Source of the DNA: JBNKHH01 sp050290245
GTDB lineage: Bacteria > Pseudomonadota > Alphaproteobacteria > Rhodobacterales > Rhodobacteraceae
Assembly: GCA_050290245.1 (NCBI GenBank)
Contig: JBNKHH010000030.1
Location: 1 to 45,887 of the forward strand
DNA length: 45,887 bases
Reading direction: 5' to 3'
Positions 1 to 7,771 of this stretch are shown piece after piece. The translations under genes were made by a program, and so were the position numbers. Numbering within the stretch: the first letter of the stretch is position 1; every line of letters starts with the position of its first letter. The notes below the pieces were generated by a model. The model saw only the letters and a program-made list of their open reading frames with translations, did no database searches and was not told where the DNA came from.

Positions 1-76
1 TGGTGCCCCCACACGGACTCGAACCGCGGACCTACTGATTACAAATCAGTTGCTCTACCAGCTGAGCTATAGGGGC
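1..76 (-). tRNA. tRNA-Thr (anticodon UGU)
   Basis: A complete 76-nt cloverleaf can be folded on the minus strand. The acceptor stem is GCCCCTA paired with TGGGGGC, and the discriminator A is followed by an encoded CCA at bases 1-3. The D arm reads GCTC...GAGC and the T loop TTCGAGT. The anticodon loop TTTGTAA places anticodon TGT at bases 41-43, which reads ACA (Thr). There is no sign of an integrated element beside it. Confidence 0.97.
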
Positions 77-118
77 ACTCGAGGCGTCACATAGCAACGC
101 TTTTCGCCTTGAGCAAGC

Positions 119-1780
119 CTAACGCGCGCGGATCATTTCGCGCGCCACAAGTGCCACTGCAACAAGGCTTGCACAGATGATCAGGATAGCCGATGGCGCG
201 GCCTCTGCGATCTTTTCGAGCGAGGCCTGCTCGTGGGCGCGCGTGGCCAGTGTGTCAAAATTAAAGGGACGCAGCAAAAGCGTCGCGGGCAGTTCTTTGA
301 CCGCGTCGACAAAGACCAGCAACAGCGCTGTCGCGATCGAACCGCGGATCAGCGGCAGGTGAACATGCCAGAGCGTACCTCCCGCCGTCTGGCCCAGGGT
401 GCGGGACGCAAAGAAAAGGCTGGGGGATACCCGGCCAAAAGCCGCGTCTGCCGCCCCCTGACCGATGGCGAAGAACCTAACACCATAGGCGTAAACCAGG
501 ACCGCCGCGCCGCCGGTCAGCAACAGCCCGGGGTCCGAGCCGGTCACGGCCAGAATCGCGTCAGCCAGAGCATTGTCGAAGGCAGCGAGCGGGATCAGCA
601 GACCAAGCGCCAGGACTGCACCAGGCGCAGCATAGCCAATGGTCGTCGCCGGCAACAACAGTCGCGGCAGTCTTCGCCCCGAGAGCCGGACGCCATAGAC
701 CAGGAATAGCGCAGCCGTGACCGTCAGGCAGGCTGCTGCGCCGCCCACGACAAAGGTATTCACCATGGCGTCGATCAACCCCGGCGCGCGCCATGCCCCA
801 GACTGCGACAGGGCGTGGTGGCCAAGGACCGAAACCGGCAGGACGAAGCCGACAAGAAACGGAAAGGCGCAGGACAGAGTCGCCAGCCAGCCGCGTGCAC
901 CCGGCAACTCGACCGCCTCGATCCGGCGGTCATCGCGCGAATTCGTATGCACCCGCCCCCGGCGCCGGCTGTATTTCTCCAACACCACAAGGCCCAGGAT
1001 CATGGCAAGGATCACGCAGGCGATCTGGGCGGCGCCGCCGGCATTGCCCGCTTCGAGCCAGACCGTGAAGATCCCGGTCGTCAGAGTCTGCACGCCAAAG
1101 AAATCGACCGCGCCGAAATCGTTCACGGTCTCCATCATGACGATCGCCGTTCCGGCCGCGATGGCCGGCCGCGCCAGCGGCAGGGCGATGGAGCAAAACC
1201 GGCGCAGGGGCCCCGCCCCGAGGGCGCGCGCAACCTCGTGGGCCCGGCCGGACTGTTCTCGGAACCCGGCGCGGACCAGGAGATAGACGTAGGGGTACAG
1301 CGAGGCAGTCAGCACGATGATCGCCCCGGCGCGCGAACGGATGTCGGGAAAGAAATAGTCCCGCGCATCGCTCCAGCCGAAAGCGCTGCGTAGCCAGGTC
1401 TGGACAGGCCCTGCGTATTCAAGGAAGTCGACCAGTGCATAGGCCCCCAGGTAGCCCGGCACCGAAAGGGGAAACAGCAAAAGCCATTGCAGCCACCACG
1501 ACCCCGGAAACCGGTAGGACACCACCAGCCAGGCTGCACCGGTCCCGATTGCCGCGGACAAAAGCCCGACCGATCCCATGATCACCAGGGAGTTGGCCAG
1601 GTATCGTGGCAAGGTCGTCTGGATCAGATGCCCCCAGATCGGCGCCGTCGGATGCAGCGCGATCCAGACGACGGAGACAATGGGCATCAGCACGAGCGCC
1701 GCGATCAGAACGGCGCCCGGCGACCAGATGTCCGGCAGGCGCGGTGCCCCAAGGCTAAGTTGAGCGTTTCTATCGGTCAT
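119..1780 (-). CDS. Iron(III)-type ABC transporter permease (FbpB-like, fused double permease)
   Basis: This 553-residue inner-membrane protein has about twelve hydrophobic segments arranged as two homologous permease halves. Each half carries an EAA-type loop that would contact the ATPase: one near ARALGAGPLRRFCSIALPLA, the other near SRTLGQTAGGTLWHVHLPLI. Length and duplicated layout match the FbpB/SfuB ferric-iron permeases. It would form the membrane channel for periplasmic Fe(III) uptake. No binding protein or ATPase is adjacent: tRNA-Thr follows it and an unrelated divergent gene precedes it, so partners must lie elsewhere or the permease is an orphan. The ATG at 1780 is used. Family assignment is good; the iron substrate is inferred from the family. 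Confidence 0.85.
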   Translation of the reverse strand: MTDRNAQLSLGAPRLPDIWSPGAVLIAALVLMPIVSVVWIALHPTAPIWGHLIQTTLPRYLANSLVIMGSVGLLSAAIGTGAAWLVVSYRFPGSWWLQWLLLFPLSVPGYLGAYALVDFLEYAGPVQTWLRSAFGWSDARDYFFPDIRSRAGAIIVLTASLYPYVYLLVRAGFREQSGRAHEVARALGAGPLRRFCSIALPLARPAIAAGTAIVMMETVNDFGAVDFFGVQTLTTGIFTVWLEAGNAGGAAQIACVILAMILGLVVLEKYSRRRGRVHTNSRDDRRIEAVELPGARGWLATLSCAFPFLVGFVLPVSVLGHHALSQSGAWRAPGLIDAMVNTFVVGGAAACLTVTAALFLVYGVRLSGRRLPRLLLPATTIGYAAPGAVLALGLLIPLAAFDNALADAILAVTGSDPGLLLTGGAAVLVYAYGVRFFAIGQGAADAAFGRVSPSLFFASRTLGQTAGGTLWHVHLPLIRGSIATALLLVFVDAVKELPATLLLRPFNFDTLATRAHEQASLEKIAEAAPSAILIICASLVAVALVAREMIRAR

Positions 1781-1863
1781 CTCCGCTGCCCTAGCTCGAA
1801 ACGGGTTCCCCTGTCCAGTTCGACCGACTATCCTCGCGACAAAAGCAGGGTACGGGCAGACAG

Positions 1864-2730
1864 ATGCACATCCTTTTCCACCTCGGTGCGCATTGCACGG
1901 ACGACGGGCTGCTGATCCGATCGATCCTGCGCAACCGCGCGCGGCTTGCGGAGGAAGGCATCGTCGTCCCCGGCCCCGGACGGTATCGGGAATTGTTGAG
2001 CGAGCTGTCGACGACCCTGCGCGGCGATGCGGCAGACGCCGAGACCGAGGCGATGATCATCGAAGCGATCTGCGACGACGACACCGCCGAGCGGGTAATC
2101 CTTTCAAACGACAGTTTCCTGTGCAGCCACAAGGTTGTGGTCGCGGCCGACGGTCTTTATCCCAAAGCTTCGAAATCCGCCTGGTTACGCAAATGCGTGC
2201 CCTCTCACACGGTCGAATTCGCCATCGCCATCCGCAATCCGGCCAGTTTCCTGCCCGAGGTTCTGGCCCGGAGCGGTGAAGACGCCGCCCTGCCCGAGGA
2301 CCTGCTCTTGTCGGACCTGTTGTGGTCCGAGGTCATCGCCGACATCTCCGTCGCCAATCCCGGCGCCCGCATCGTCGTGTGGTGTCACGAAGACACGCCC
2401 TTCATCTGGTCAGAAATCGTGTCCGAACTGGCCGGCCACGATCCCTATACGCAACTGGACGGCGAATTTGATATGCTCGAGACGATCATGACCGACGACG
2501 GTATGACCCGGCTTCGCGACTTCCTCGACGCGCGCCAGGTGACCAGCCAGCGCAAACGCCGAAAGGCCGCCGCGGCTTTCCTTGAAGCACACGCCCGCCC
2601 CGAGGCCATGGAGGCCGATGTGGACATCCCCGGCTGGACCGAAGAAACCGTCAGTGCCCTGACCCAACTCTATGAAGACGACCTCGCCCGCATCGCCCGG
2701 ATGCCCGGCGTCACCTTCATCTCGCCCTAA
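1864..2730 (+). CDS. Sulfotransferase-like protein with degenerate P-loop (hypothetical)
   Basis: A 288-residue, acidic, predicted cytoplasmic protein. Its N-terminus (MHILFHLGAH) matches the first strand and loop of the sulfotransferase-like proteins common in roseobacters, including the protein encoded at 44926-45846. However, the KTGTT cofactor loop is replaced by CTDDG, removing the Lys and Thr that grip the PAPS phosphates. A later strand ending in an RNP motif (around FAIAIRNPASFL) corresponds to the RxP motif of the intact relative. The fold is probably kept while PAPS-dependent transfer is doubtful. It is divergent from the iron permease and convergent with the next gene. No strong Shine-Dalgarno sequence precedes the ATG. 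Function unknown. Confidence 0.7.
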   Translation: MHILFHLGAHCTDDGLLIRSILRNRARLAEEGIVVPGPGRYRELLSELSTTLRGDAADAETEAMIIEAICDDDTAERVILSNDSFLCSHKVVVAADGLYPKASKSAWLRKCVPSHTVEFAIAIRNPASFLPEVLARSGEDAALPEDLLLSDLLWSEVIADISVANPGARIVVWCHEDTPFIWSEIVSELAGHDPYTQLDGEFDMLETIMTDDGMTRLRDFLDARQVTSQRKRRKAAAAFLEAHARPEAMEADVDIPGWTEETVSALTQLYEDDLARIARMPGVTFISP

Positions 2731-2735
2731 GCTCT

Positions 2736-2755
2736 CGCGCCTAATTGCTGGCGCG
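2736..2755. other. Short inverted repeat between convergent genes
   Basis: CGCGCC (2736-2741) and GGCGCG (2750-2755) pair around an 8-nt loop that overlaps the stop codon of the minus-strand gene. There is no T-tract on either side, so this is at best a weak, possibly bidirectional, transcription barrier. Confidence 0.3.
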
Positions 2756-3319
2756 TTGCATCATCATCTCGTGGACGGCCATCATGCCCCGGTCGGCCAT
2801 GGCCGAGACCTCTCCGGCGTGGACCTGAAGCGCCTCGACAAGCTCTGGATCGCCCGACGTCTGGGTCACGATGATACCTTCGTCAGTCACGTCGATTTTG
2901 GTCTCGATCGCCTCGCCGCGTTCGAAAAAGATGTCCAGCGTCGGGCTTTGGATAAAGATCTTGGGATCACGGCCCTCTTCCACCCGGTTGATCATGCCGG
3001 TGACATGGCTGACCAGCACTTCCATGACCTCGGGGTTTTCCGAGTTGGTGACGGTCCGAATGCCGTTCGGCAGATTCGTGACCTGACGGTCGATCAGCGG
3101 GAAGTTCCGGAACATCACCGCAAGCTCGGCGCTTTCCTCGGCGGTGGAGTTCTCGCCGCGCAGCCCTGGCATGTTGACCATATCATGGCCCGTGCCGTCC
3201 GCGCCATGACCGTGGCCCATCACCTGGGCATCGGCAATCTGCGCGCCAAGCACGAAAAGCCCCGAGGCCATGACTCCTGCCACAGCCAACCGTCCGAAAA
3301 TCCTGAAACCAGCGCGCAT
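2741..3319 (-). CDS. Exported His/Met-rich protein with internal duplication
   Basis: A 192-residue protein with an N-terminal signal peptide (hydrophobic run AVAGVMASGLFVLG, then IADA-Q). The mature N-terminus is His-rich (VMGHGHGADGTGHDM) and the C-terminus Met/His-rich (MADRGMMAVHEMMMQ), suggesting metal binding in the periplasm. Two units of about 30 residues resemble each other: one begins NGIRTVTNSENPEVMEVLVSH and the other EGIIVTQTSGDPELVEALQVH. Each shares G-I-x-x-T-x-x-S-x-[ND]-P-E and ends in His. The ATG at 3319 was chosen because GGGAG lies 9 nt upstream and the signal peptide starts there; the longer reading frame upstream has neither. Function not known; metal binding is inference. 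Confidence 0.8.
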   Translation of the reverse strand: MRAGFRIFGRLAVAGVMASGLFVLGAQIADAQVMGHGHGADGTGHDMVNMPGLRGENSTAEESAELAVMFRNFPLIDRQVTNLPNGIRTVTNSENPEVMEVLVSHVTGMINRVEEGRDPKIFIQSPTLDIFFERGEAIETKIDVTDEGIIVTQTSGDPELVEALQVHAGEVSAMADRGMMAVHEMMMQRASN

Positions 3320-3425
3320 TTCAATCGCTCCCTTTGACATTTGTGCGATTAGAAACGCGCTAAAGAGGAAAGGCAAAGCGACATTTCGACTAATGCTGTC
3401 ACAAATGCGCGACCGGTCGCGGGCA

Positions 3426-3683
3426 TCACATGCCAAGCGCTTCCTTGTACATTTCAAGGACGGCTTCTTCCTCGGCGATGTCGTCCTTGTCGCGTTTGCG
3501 CAATGCCACAACCTTGCGCATCACCTTGGTGTCGTATCCACGCCCCTTGGCCTCGGCCATGACCTCTTTCTGCTGGTCGGCAATATCCTTCTTCTCGGCC
3601 TCAAGCCGTTCGTAGCGTTCGATAAACTGGCGAAGCTCATCTGCGGTAACGCGATAGCTCTGGTCGATGACACTGTCTTCCAT
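3426..3683 (-). CDS. gapR: GapR-family (DUF2312/UPF0335) DNA-binding protein
   Basis: An 85-residue, highly charged, alpha-helical protein. It contains the family signature VTADELRQFIERYERLEAEK, then a coiled-coil stretch and RGYDTKVMRKVVALRKRDKDD. In Caulobacter, GapR is an essential nucleoid-associated protein that clamps overtwisted DNA ahead of replication and transcription and assists topoisomerases. Length and sequence agree with the family across its whole extent. The ATG at 3683 begins MEDSVIDQSY and is preceded by GGAG. The reading frame continues upstream but becomes Arg/Pro-rich and lacks homology, so the longer start is rejected. Confidence 0.92.
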   Translation of the reverse strand: MEDSVIDQSYRVTADELRQFIERYERLEAEKKDIADQQKEVMAEAKGRGYDTKVMRKVVALRKRDKDDIAEEEAVLEMYKEALGM

Positions 3684-3804
3684 GGGGGCAAATCTCCTTT
3701 GACGGAGCGTTTCGATACCGCCCTGCCCGTCGCACCGCAAGGGTTGAAGCGCGGGCGCGGTCAGTTTAGGCGGTGAGGCACAAGAACAACCACGCGAGAG
3801 CACC

Positions 3805-4020
3805 ATGCAAAACCTGATCTGGTTCGGAGCCGTCGTTACCCTTCTGGGCCTTGCCGGGCTGATCTGGTGCATCCTGAAGGTCCAGCGCGCCCGGCGCGCA
3901 GGTCTCGATGATGACGCCATGAAGGCACAGCTTCAGAAAGTCGTGGCGCTCAATATGGGCGCCCTGTTCCTGTCCGTCGTCGGTCTGATGATGGTGGTGG
4001 TCGGAATCCTGCTGAAGTAA
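3805..4020 (+). CDS. Small two-helix membrane protein
   Basis: A 71-residue protein with two predicted membrane helices: residues about 4-25 (LIWFGAVVTLLGLAGLIWCI) and 47-70 (NMGALFLSVVGLMMVVVGILL). They are joined by a basic then acidic loop (KVQRARRAGLDDDAMKAQLQK). It is divergent from gapR with a roughly 120-bp shared upstream region, and runs into the end of the fadB-like gene with a 7-nt gap. Small inner-membrane proteins of this shape are common in Rhodobacterales but have no assigned function. Confidence 0.75.
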   Translation: MQNLIWFGAVVTLLGLAGLIWCILKVQRARRAGLDDDAMKAQLQKVVALNMGALFLSVVGLMMVVVGILLK

Positions 4021-4027
4021 CTCGCGC

Positions 4028-6118
4028 TCAGGCGTTCAGATCGGAAAAACTCTGATCAGACCGGATCAGGTCACGAAAGATCGAGGGCGGCGGCGCGATC
4101 CGCTGGCTTTCGCGGCTCATCTCGGCCAGGAGGCCCGAGACCTCTTCCAGGCCCATCAGGTCGGCGGCATACATGATGCCTCCCGTGCGGCGGGCAAAGC
4201 CCAGCCCATGCACCGCCACCATGTCGATGTCGGCCGGGCGCCTCGCCATGCCTTCGGCCAAAAGCTGGGCACCGGCCCCGGCCATGGCCGCAACGCAGCG
4301 CGCACGCACCTCGCCGTCCGACAGGCTGCGCGGTCGGATCGACTTGGCGGCGCGATCGGCCTCGATCATCTGCTGAACCTCGGGATCGGTGACACCCGGC
4401 TTGCCGCGCTGGCGATACAGGTAATAGCCGCGCCCGACCGAAATGCCGAACCGTCCCACCGAGGCCAGGACCGCGTCCAGCCCCCCGCCCCGCTGGCCCT
4501 CGGCGGCCAAGGGCGCGCCAAAACGCTTCACGCCGATTAGGTCGCGCCACCCGAACGAGCCGAACGGCAAGCCCCAGTCTTTCAGCGCGGCGTCGATCTG
4601 TTCGATACGCGCACCGTCTTCCAGGCACAGGTCCGCCGCCGCGTGAAGGGCTTCGCTGACCCGGGTTCCGATGCCTGTCTTGCCCGGTTCGGTGTCCAGG
4701 ATAAGCCGGTCCAGCTTGCGCGCCAGAAGCCGTGCGGTGGCCAGCGCCTTGGGACCGGTCGACGTCCCGGCCGAGACTTCGACCAGACGGTTCTTCTTGA
4801 TACCGGGATAAAACCGCATCCCCACGACATCGGGTTCGCGCCCCGTCATGGCCGCAACCGTGGGCACATCCACGCTTTCGGCTCCGACGATCAGGATGGC
4901 GCCGGCCTTCATCGCGCTGTCCAGGGCAGCCACGCGCTTTTTCGTCAGCCCCTGAACGGGATCTATCACAACGTCGGCGTCGGCAATCGTCGTAAAACCC
5001 GACACCGCCTGCATCCGGTCCAGCACGTCTTCGACCGCGTCCTCGGTCATCGTACCGGCCGCGATGCGCGCGTCGAAATGACCAATGATGCGCCCGACGC
5101 CCTCTTCGAGCGAGTCATCGTTGGCCTCGGCCACGGTCACGTCGAACCCGGCGTCCAGGCACTGCACGGCCAGTTCCGCCCCCATACCGCGTGCACCGAT
5201 GATGGCGATACCGGACAACGGACGCGACGTCACACGGCCTTCCCACCGGGTCGCCGCCTGCAACTGACGCTCGGCGGCAAAGATATGGCGCAGCGACTTG
5301 GAATGTTCTGAAACGACCAGATCGTCATAGGCCGACTGCTCCAGGCCGCGCCCGATATCGTAGGGCAACAGCAATGCCGCCTCGACGCATTCGATCATCC
5401 GGATCGGCGCATCCAGCGGAGAGGCCTCCGCGGCGCGACGATGCGCGGCAACGGCTTCCAGAAAGGCGGTGCCTTCGCCCAGCCTGTCACGGCGTTCGGA
5501 ACTGCGGCGCAATTCCCCGCTGCTGGCGGCCAGCCGTTTGGCGTGTCCGACAGCAGCGCCGACCAGATCGTCCTCTTCAAGCACATCGACCAGACCCAGC
5601 TTGAAAGCCGCGTCTCCGGCAACGGCACGCCCCGACAGCAGCAGTTTCAATGCGGTTACGCCGCCCACGACCTTGGGCAGTCGCTGCGTCCCGCCGGCAT
5701 TGGGCACAAGGCCCAGCGTGATATCGGGCGCACCAAGTCGCGCCTTCGGCATGCAAACTCTCAGATGGGCTGCCAGCGCCAGTTCCAGACCACCCCCGAG
5801 GGCCGAGCCGCCGATCGCAACGACGACCGGTAGTCTTGCCGCCTCAATGCGATCGCAGAGCGCGCCCAGGTCGGGCACGTCGCCGGATGTCTGTTCCTGA
5901 AGACCAGCGCCCGTGGCAAAGGCCCCGGAACTGCCGGTGATGACGAAAGCCTCGACACCCTCGTCGCCTTCTGCGGTTTCCAGTGCCCGAAGCAGCCCCG
6001 CACGCACCTCACCCGACAAGGCCGAGACCGGCGGGTTGTCAATTGTAGCGACAAGGACATTTCCGTGACGCGTACTGTGGACCTTATCCGCCGAAGCGAT
6101 CTGCTCTTCTATGCCCAT
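4028..6118 (-). CDS. FadB/FadJ-like enoyl-CoA hydratase / 3-hydroxyacyl-CoA dehydrogenase fusion with degenerate active sites
   Basis: A 696-residue protein with the beta-oxidation fusion layout: an enoyl-CoA hydratase domain (about 1-200), a Rossmann domain (about 295-475) and a C-terminal dehydrogenase helical domain. In the hydratase half the oxyanion loop (ATGAGL) and first catalytic Glu (GGGLELAL) are present, but the second catalytic Glu is Asp (GAPDITLGLVPNAGGTQRL). In the dehydrogenase half, the usual GMHFFNP is GMRFYPG, so the catalytic His is Arg. The usual VNR Asn is lost (GIGTRVSEAL), the helper Glu after VEV is absent, and the NAD loop GxGxxG reads GARGMG. The hydratase may work; the dehydrogenase very likely does not. 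It stands alone, with no thiolase beside it. Confidence 0.85.
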   Translation of the reverse strand: MGIEEQIASADKVHSTRHGNVLVATIDNPPVSALSGEVRAGLLRALETAEGDEGVEAFVITGSSGAFATGAGLQEQTSGDVPDLGALCDRIEAARLPVVVAIGGSALGGGLELALAAHLRVCMPKARLGAPDITLGLVPNAGGTQRLPKVVGGVTALKLLLSGRAVAGDAAFKLGLVDVLEEDDLVGAAVGHAKRLAASSGELRRSSERRDRLGEGTAFLEAVAAHRRAAEASPLDAPIRMIECVEAALLLPYDIGRGLEQSAYDDLVVSEHSKSLRHIFAAERQLQAATRWEGRVTSRPLSGIAIIGARGMGAELAVQCLDAGFDVTVAEANDDSLEEGVGRIIGHFDARIAAGTMTEDAVEDVLDRMQAVSGFTTIADADVVIDPVQGLTKKRVAALDSAMKAGAILIVGAESVDVPTVAAMTGREPDVVGMRFYPGIKKNRLVEVSAGTSTGPKALATARLLARKLDRLILDTEPGKTGIGTRVSEALHAAADLCLEDGARIEQIDAALKDWGLPFGSFGWRDLIGVKRFGAPLAAEGQRGGGLDAVLASVGRFGISVGRGYYLYRQRGKPGVTDPEVQQMIEADRAAKSIRPRSLSDGEVRARCVAAMAGAGAQLLAEGMARRPADIDMVAVHGLGFARRTGGIMYAADLMGLEEVSGLLAEMSRESQRIAPPPSIFRDLIRSDQSFSDLNA

Positions 6119-6173
6119 GACTTTTCATACGCCAAACCGGCGGAAACTCAAGGCTGCTGATGGTGGGGATATC

Positions 6174-6359
6174 CTAAACCGGAACGTTATCCCACATGTC
6201 GTCGACGTCGTCACGGGATGACCGCACCGCCCGCTGTGACGGCTCAACAAGTCGCAAATGACTATGAAGCGCATCCTTGCTGAGGACACCCCGCGGCGGC
6301 TGCCGCACGTTTTGGGTGGCCGTGTCGCGAGGTGTATGCTGTTTGGCTGGCTTGTTCAT
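6174..6359 (-). CDS. Small hypothetical protein (61 residues)
   Basis: A short hydrophilic protein, MNKPAKQHTPRDTATQNVRQ..., ending DDVDDMWDNVPV: basic N-terminal half, acidic C-terminal tail. A strong Shine-Dalgarno sequence (GGGAGG) lies 5 nt before the ATG at 6359, the main reason to accept it as real. An upstream in-frame ATG would start inside that ribosome site. No membrane segment or known motif is visible. It sits alone between the fadB-like gene and the ArsR gene, in the same orientation. Confidence 0.6.
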   Translation of the reverse strand: MNKPAKQHTPRDTATQNVRQPPRGVLSKDALHSHLRLVEPSQRAVRSSRDDVDDMWDNVPV

Positions 6360-6499
6360 GGTTCCTCCCACTGCACCCTGACATCCGGGCACCCTTGGAG
6401 TTTACCGGCATCCGGTAACAAATCCTTAACCTGGATCAAGACTGTGAATTTTCAGCCGGAAAAAGCCAAATCGCATAATTCGGCGGCGATCAAAAAACC

Positions 6500-6823
6500 T
6501 CAATCGGCGCAAAACTGAGCATGAAGAAGCTCGATCATTGGCAACACACGAGAATCAGAGATCCGGTAAAAGATGGCCCGGCCATCGCGCCGGCCTTCGA
6601 CAAGCCCCTCGGACCGCAGACGGGCAAGTTGCTGCGAAACATAGGCCTGACTCATGCCAAGGGCATTTTCCAGTTCACCGACACTTTTTTCCGCGCCGTT
6701 CAGCTCGCACAGCAACGCAAGCCGCGAGGGATTCGCAAGTGCACGCAGATATTGGCAAGCCGCCGCGGCGCCTTCTCCCAAACTCAGTGCATCGGTCGTT
6801 TCAATATCGTTAATCATTGACAT
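6500..6823 (-). CDS. ArsR-family persulfide-type repressor (SqrR/BigR-like)
   Basis: A 107-residue winged-helix regulator of the ArsR/SmtB fold. The recognition helix region reads GMSQAYVSQQLARLRSEGLV and the wing RRDGRAIFYRI. With the start at 6823, cysteines fall at residues 39 (LALLCEL) and 105 (HAQFC). These sit at the same relative places as the two redox cysteines of SqrR/BigR (Cys41 and Cys107 of Rhodobacter SqrR), which form a polysulfide bridge in sulfide-stressed cells and release DNA. A third Cys lies at 23. It is divergent from a persulfide-dioxygenase-like gene, the classical BigR arrangement. A longer start at 6847 would run through the likely shared operator, so 6823 is preferred. 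Confidence 0.88.
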   Translation of the reverse strand: MSMINDIETTDALSLGEGAAAACQYLRALANPSRLALLCELNGAEKSVGELENALGMSQAYVSQQLARLRSEGLVEGRRDGRAIFYRISDSRVLPMIELLHAQFCAD

Positions 6824-6836
6824 CTCGATCGGAATA

Positions 6837-6866
6837 TTGTTATTCATTCAAAGAATTGCATATGTT
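6837..6866 (+). promoter_or_regulatory. Candidate promoter and SqrR/BigR-type operator
   Basis: On the plus strand TTGTTA (6837-6842) and TATGTT (6861-6866), spaced by 18, could drive the hydrolase gene whose ATG is at 6895. Between them lies the palindrome ATTC-AAA-GAAT (6846-6856) with a further ATTC at 6842-6845. The AT-rich dyad overlaps the space where the divergent repressor would also be transcribed, so one bound repressor could control both genes. Confidence 0.5.
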
Positions 6867-6894
6867 ATACATCACGCCCTGCCCGGAGATCAAC

Positions 6895-7764
6895 ATGAAA
6901 CCGGAAATCACGTCCTTTTTCGACCCCGCAACAAATACTATCTCATATGTGGTCAAGGATCCAAACGGATCCTCCTGTGCCATTGTCGATAGCGTTCTCG
7001 ACTTTGACTATTCCTCGGGGTGGACCGATACCCTGTCCGCCGATCGGATTATCGACCACGTCACCGCGAACGGCCTCAAGGTCGAATGGCTGCTGGAAAC
7101 CCATGTCCACGCCGACCACCTGTCGGCGGCGCCCTACATTCAGGAAAAGGTCGGCGGCAAGATCGGCATCGGCCGGAACATCACCATCGTTCAGGACACT
7201 TTTGGTAAGGTCTTCAACGAAGGCACCGAGTTCCAGCGCGACGGCAGCCAGTTCGACAAGCTGTTCCAGGAAGGCGACAGCTTCCAGATCGGTCAGTTGC
7301 GCGGAGACGTGCTGCATACGCCCGGCCATACGCCAGCCTGCCTGACCTATGTGATCGGGGATGCGGCCTTTGTGGGCGATACCCTGTTCATGCCCGATTT
7401 CGGCACCGCACGCTGTGATTTCCCCGGCGGCTCGGCCGACACCATGTACGACAGCGTGCAAAAGATCCTCGCCCTGCCCGACGAGACCCGGATTTTTGTC
7501 GGCCATGATTACGGCGCGCCGGGACGCGAGGAATTCGCCTGGGAATCGACGGTCGGCGAACAGAAGGCCTCGAATGTCCATGTGGCAACCGGCACCAGCC
7601 GGGCCGAATTCGTCAAGATGCGCGAAGAGCGTGACGCCACGCTGGACATGCCCCGGCTGATTATCCCGTCGCTCCAGGTGAATATGCGCGCCGGAAGCAT
7701 GCCGCCACCCGACGACAAAGGGAATACCTTCCTCAAGCTGCCGATAAACAAACTCGGCAAATAG
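6895..7764 (+). CDS. MBL-fold persulfide-dioxygenase-like hydrolase (Blh/ETHE1-type)
   Basis: A 289-residue metallo-beta-lactamase-fold protein. It has THVHADH (His70, His72, Asp74, His75), then TPGHTPACL, a bridging Asp in GDTLFMPDFGTARCDFPGG and a final FVGHDY. The GTARCDF signature is typical of ETHE1/Blh persulfide dioxygenases, which oxidise glutathione persulfide to sulfite. Only the hydrolase domain is present; there is no rhodanese domain. Its partner is the divergent Cys-based repressor, so expression probably rises with sulfide or polysulfide. ATG at 6895 is preferred because GGAG lies 6 nt upstream; the longer frame starts inside the promoter region. It ends 7 nt from the convergent FliM-like gene. 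Confidence 0.87.
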   Translation: MKPEITSFFDPATNTISYVVKDPNGSSCAIVDSVLDFDYSSGWTDTLSADRIIDHVTANGLKVEWLLETHVHADHLSAAPYIQEKVGGKIGIGRNITIVQDTFGKVFNEGTEFQRDGSQFDKLFQEGDSFQIGQLRGDVLHTPGHTPACLTYVIGDAAFVGDTLFMPDFGTARCDFPGGSADTMYDSVQKILALPDETRIFVGHDYGAPGREEFAWESTVGEQKASNVHVATGTSRAEFVKMREERDATLDMPRLIIPSLQVNMRAGSMPPPDDKGNTFLKLPINKLGK

Positions 7765-7771
7765 ATCGGCC

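Noticed and set aside
1..76. tRNA-Thr as an integration site for a mobile element
   Set aside because: No integrase, no repeated tRNA 3' fragment and no shift in composition was seen beside it.
2741..3511. Longer 256-residue version of the His/Met-rich protein
   Set aside because: The extra N-terminus is Arg-rich and has no ribosome site; the signal peptide begins at the ATG at 3319.
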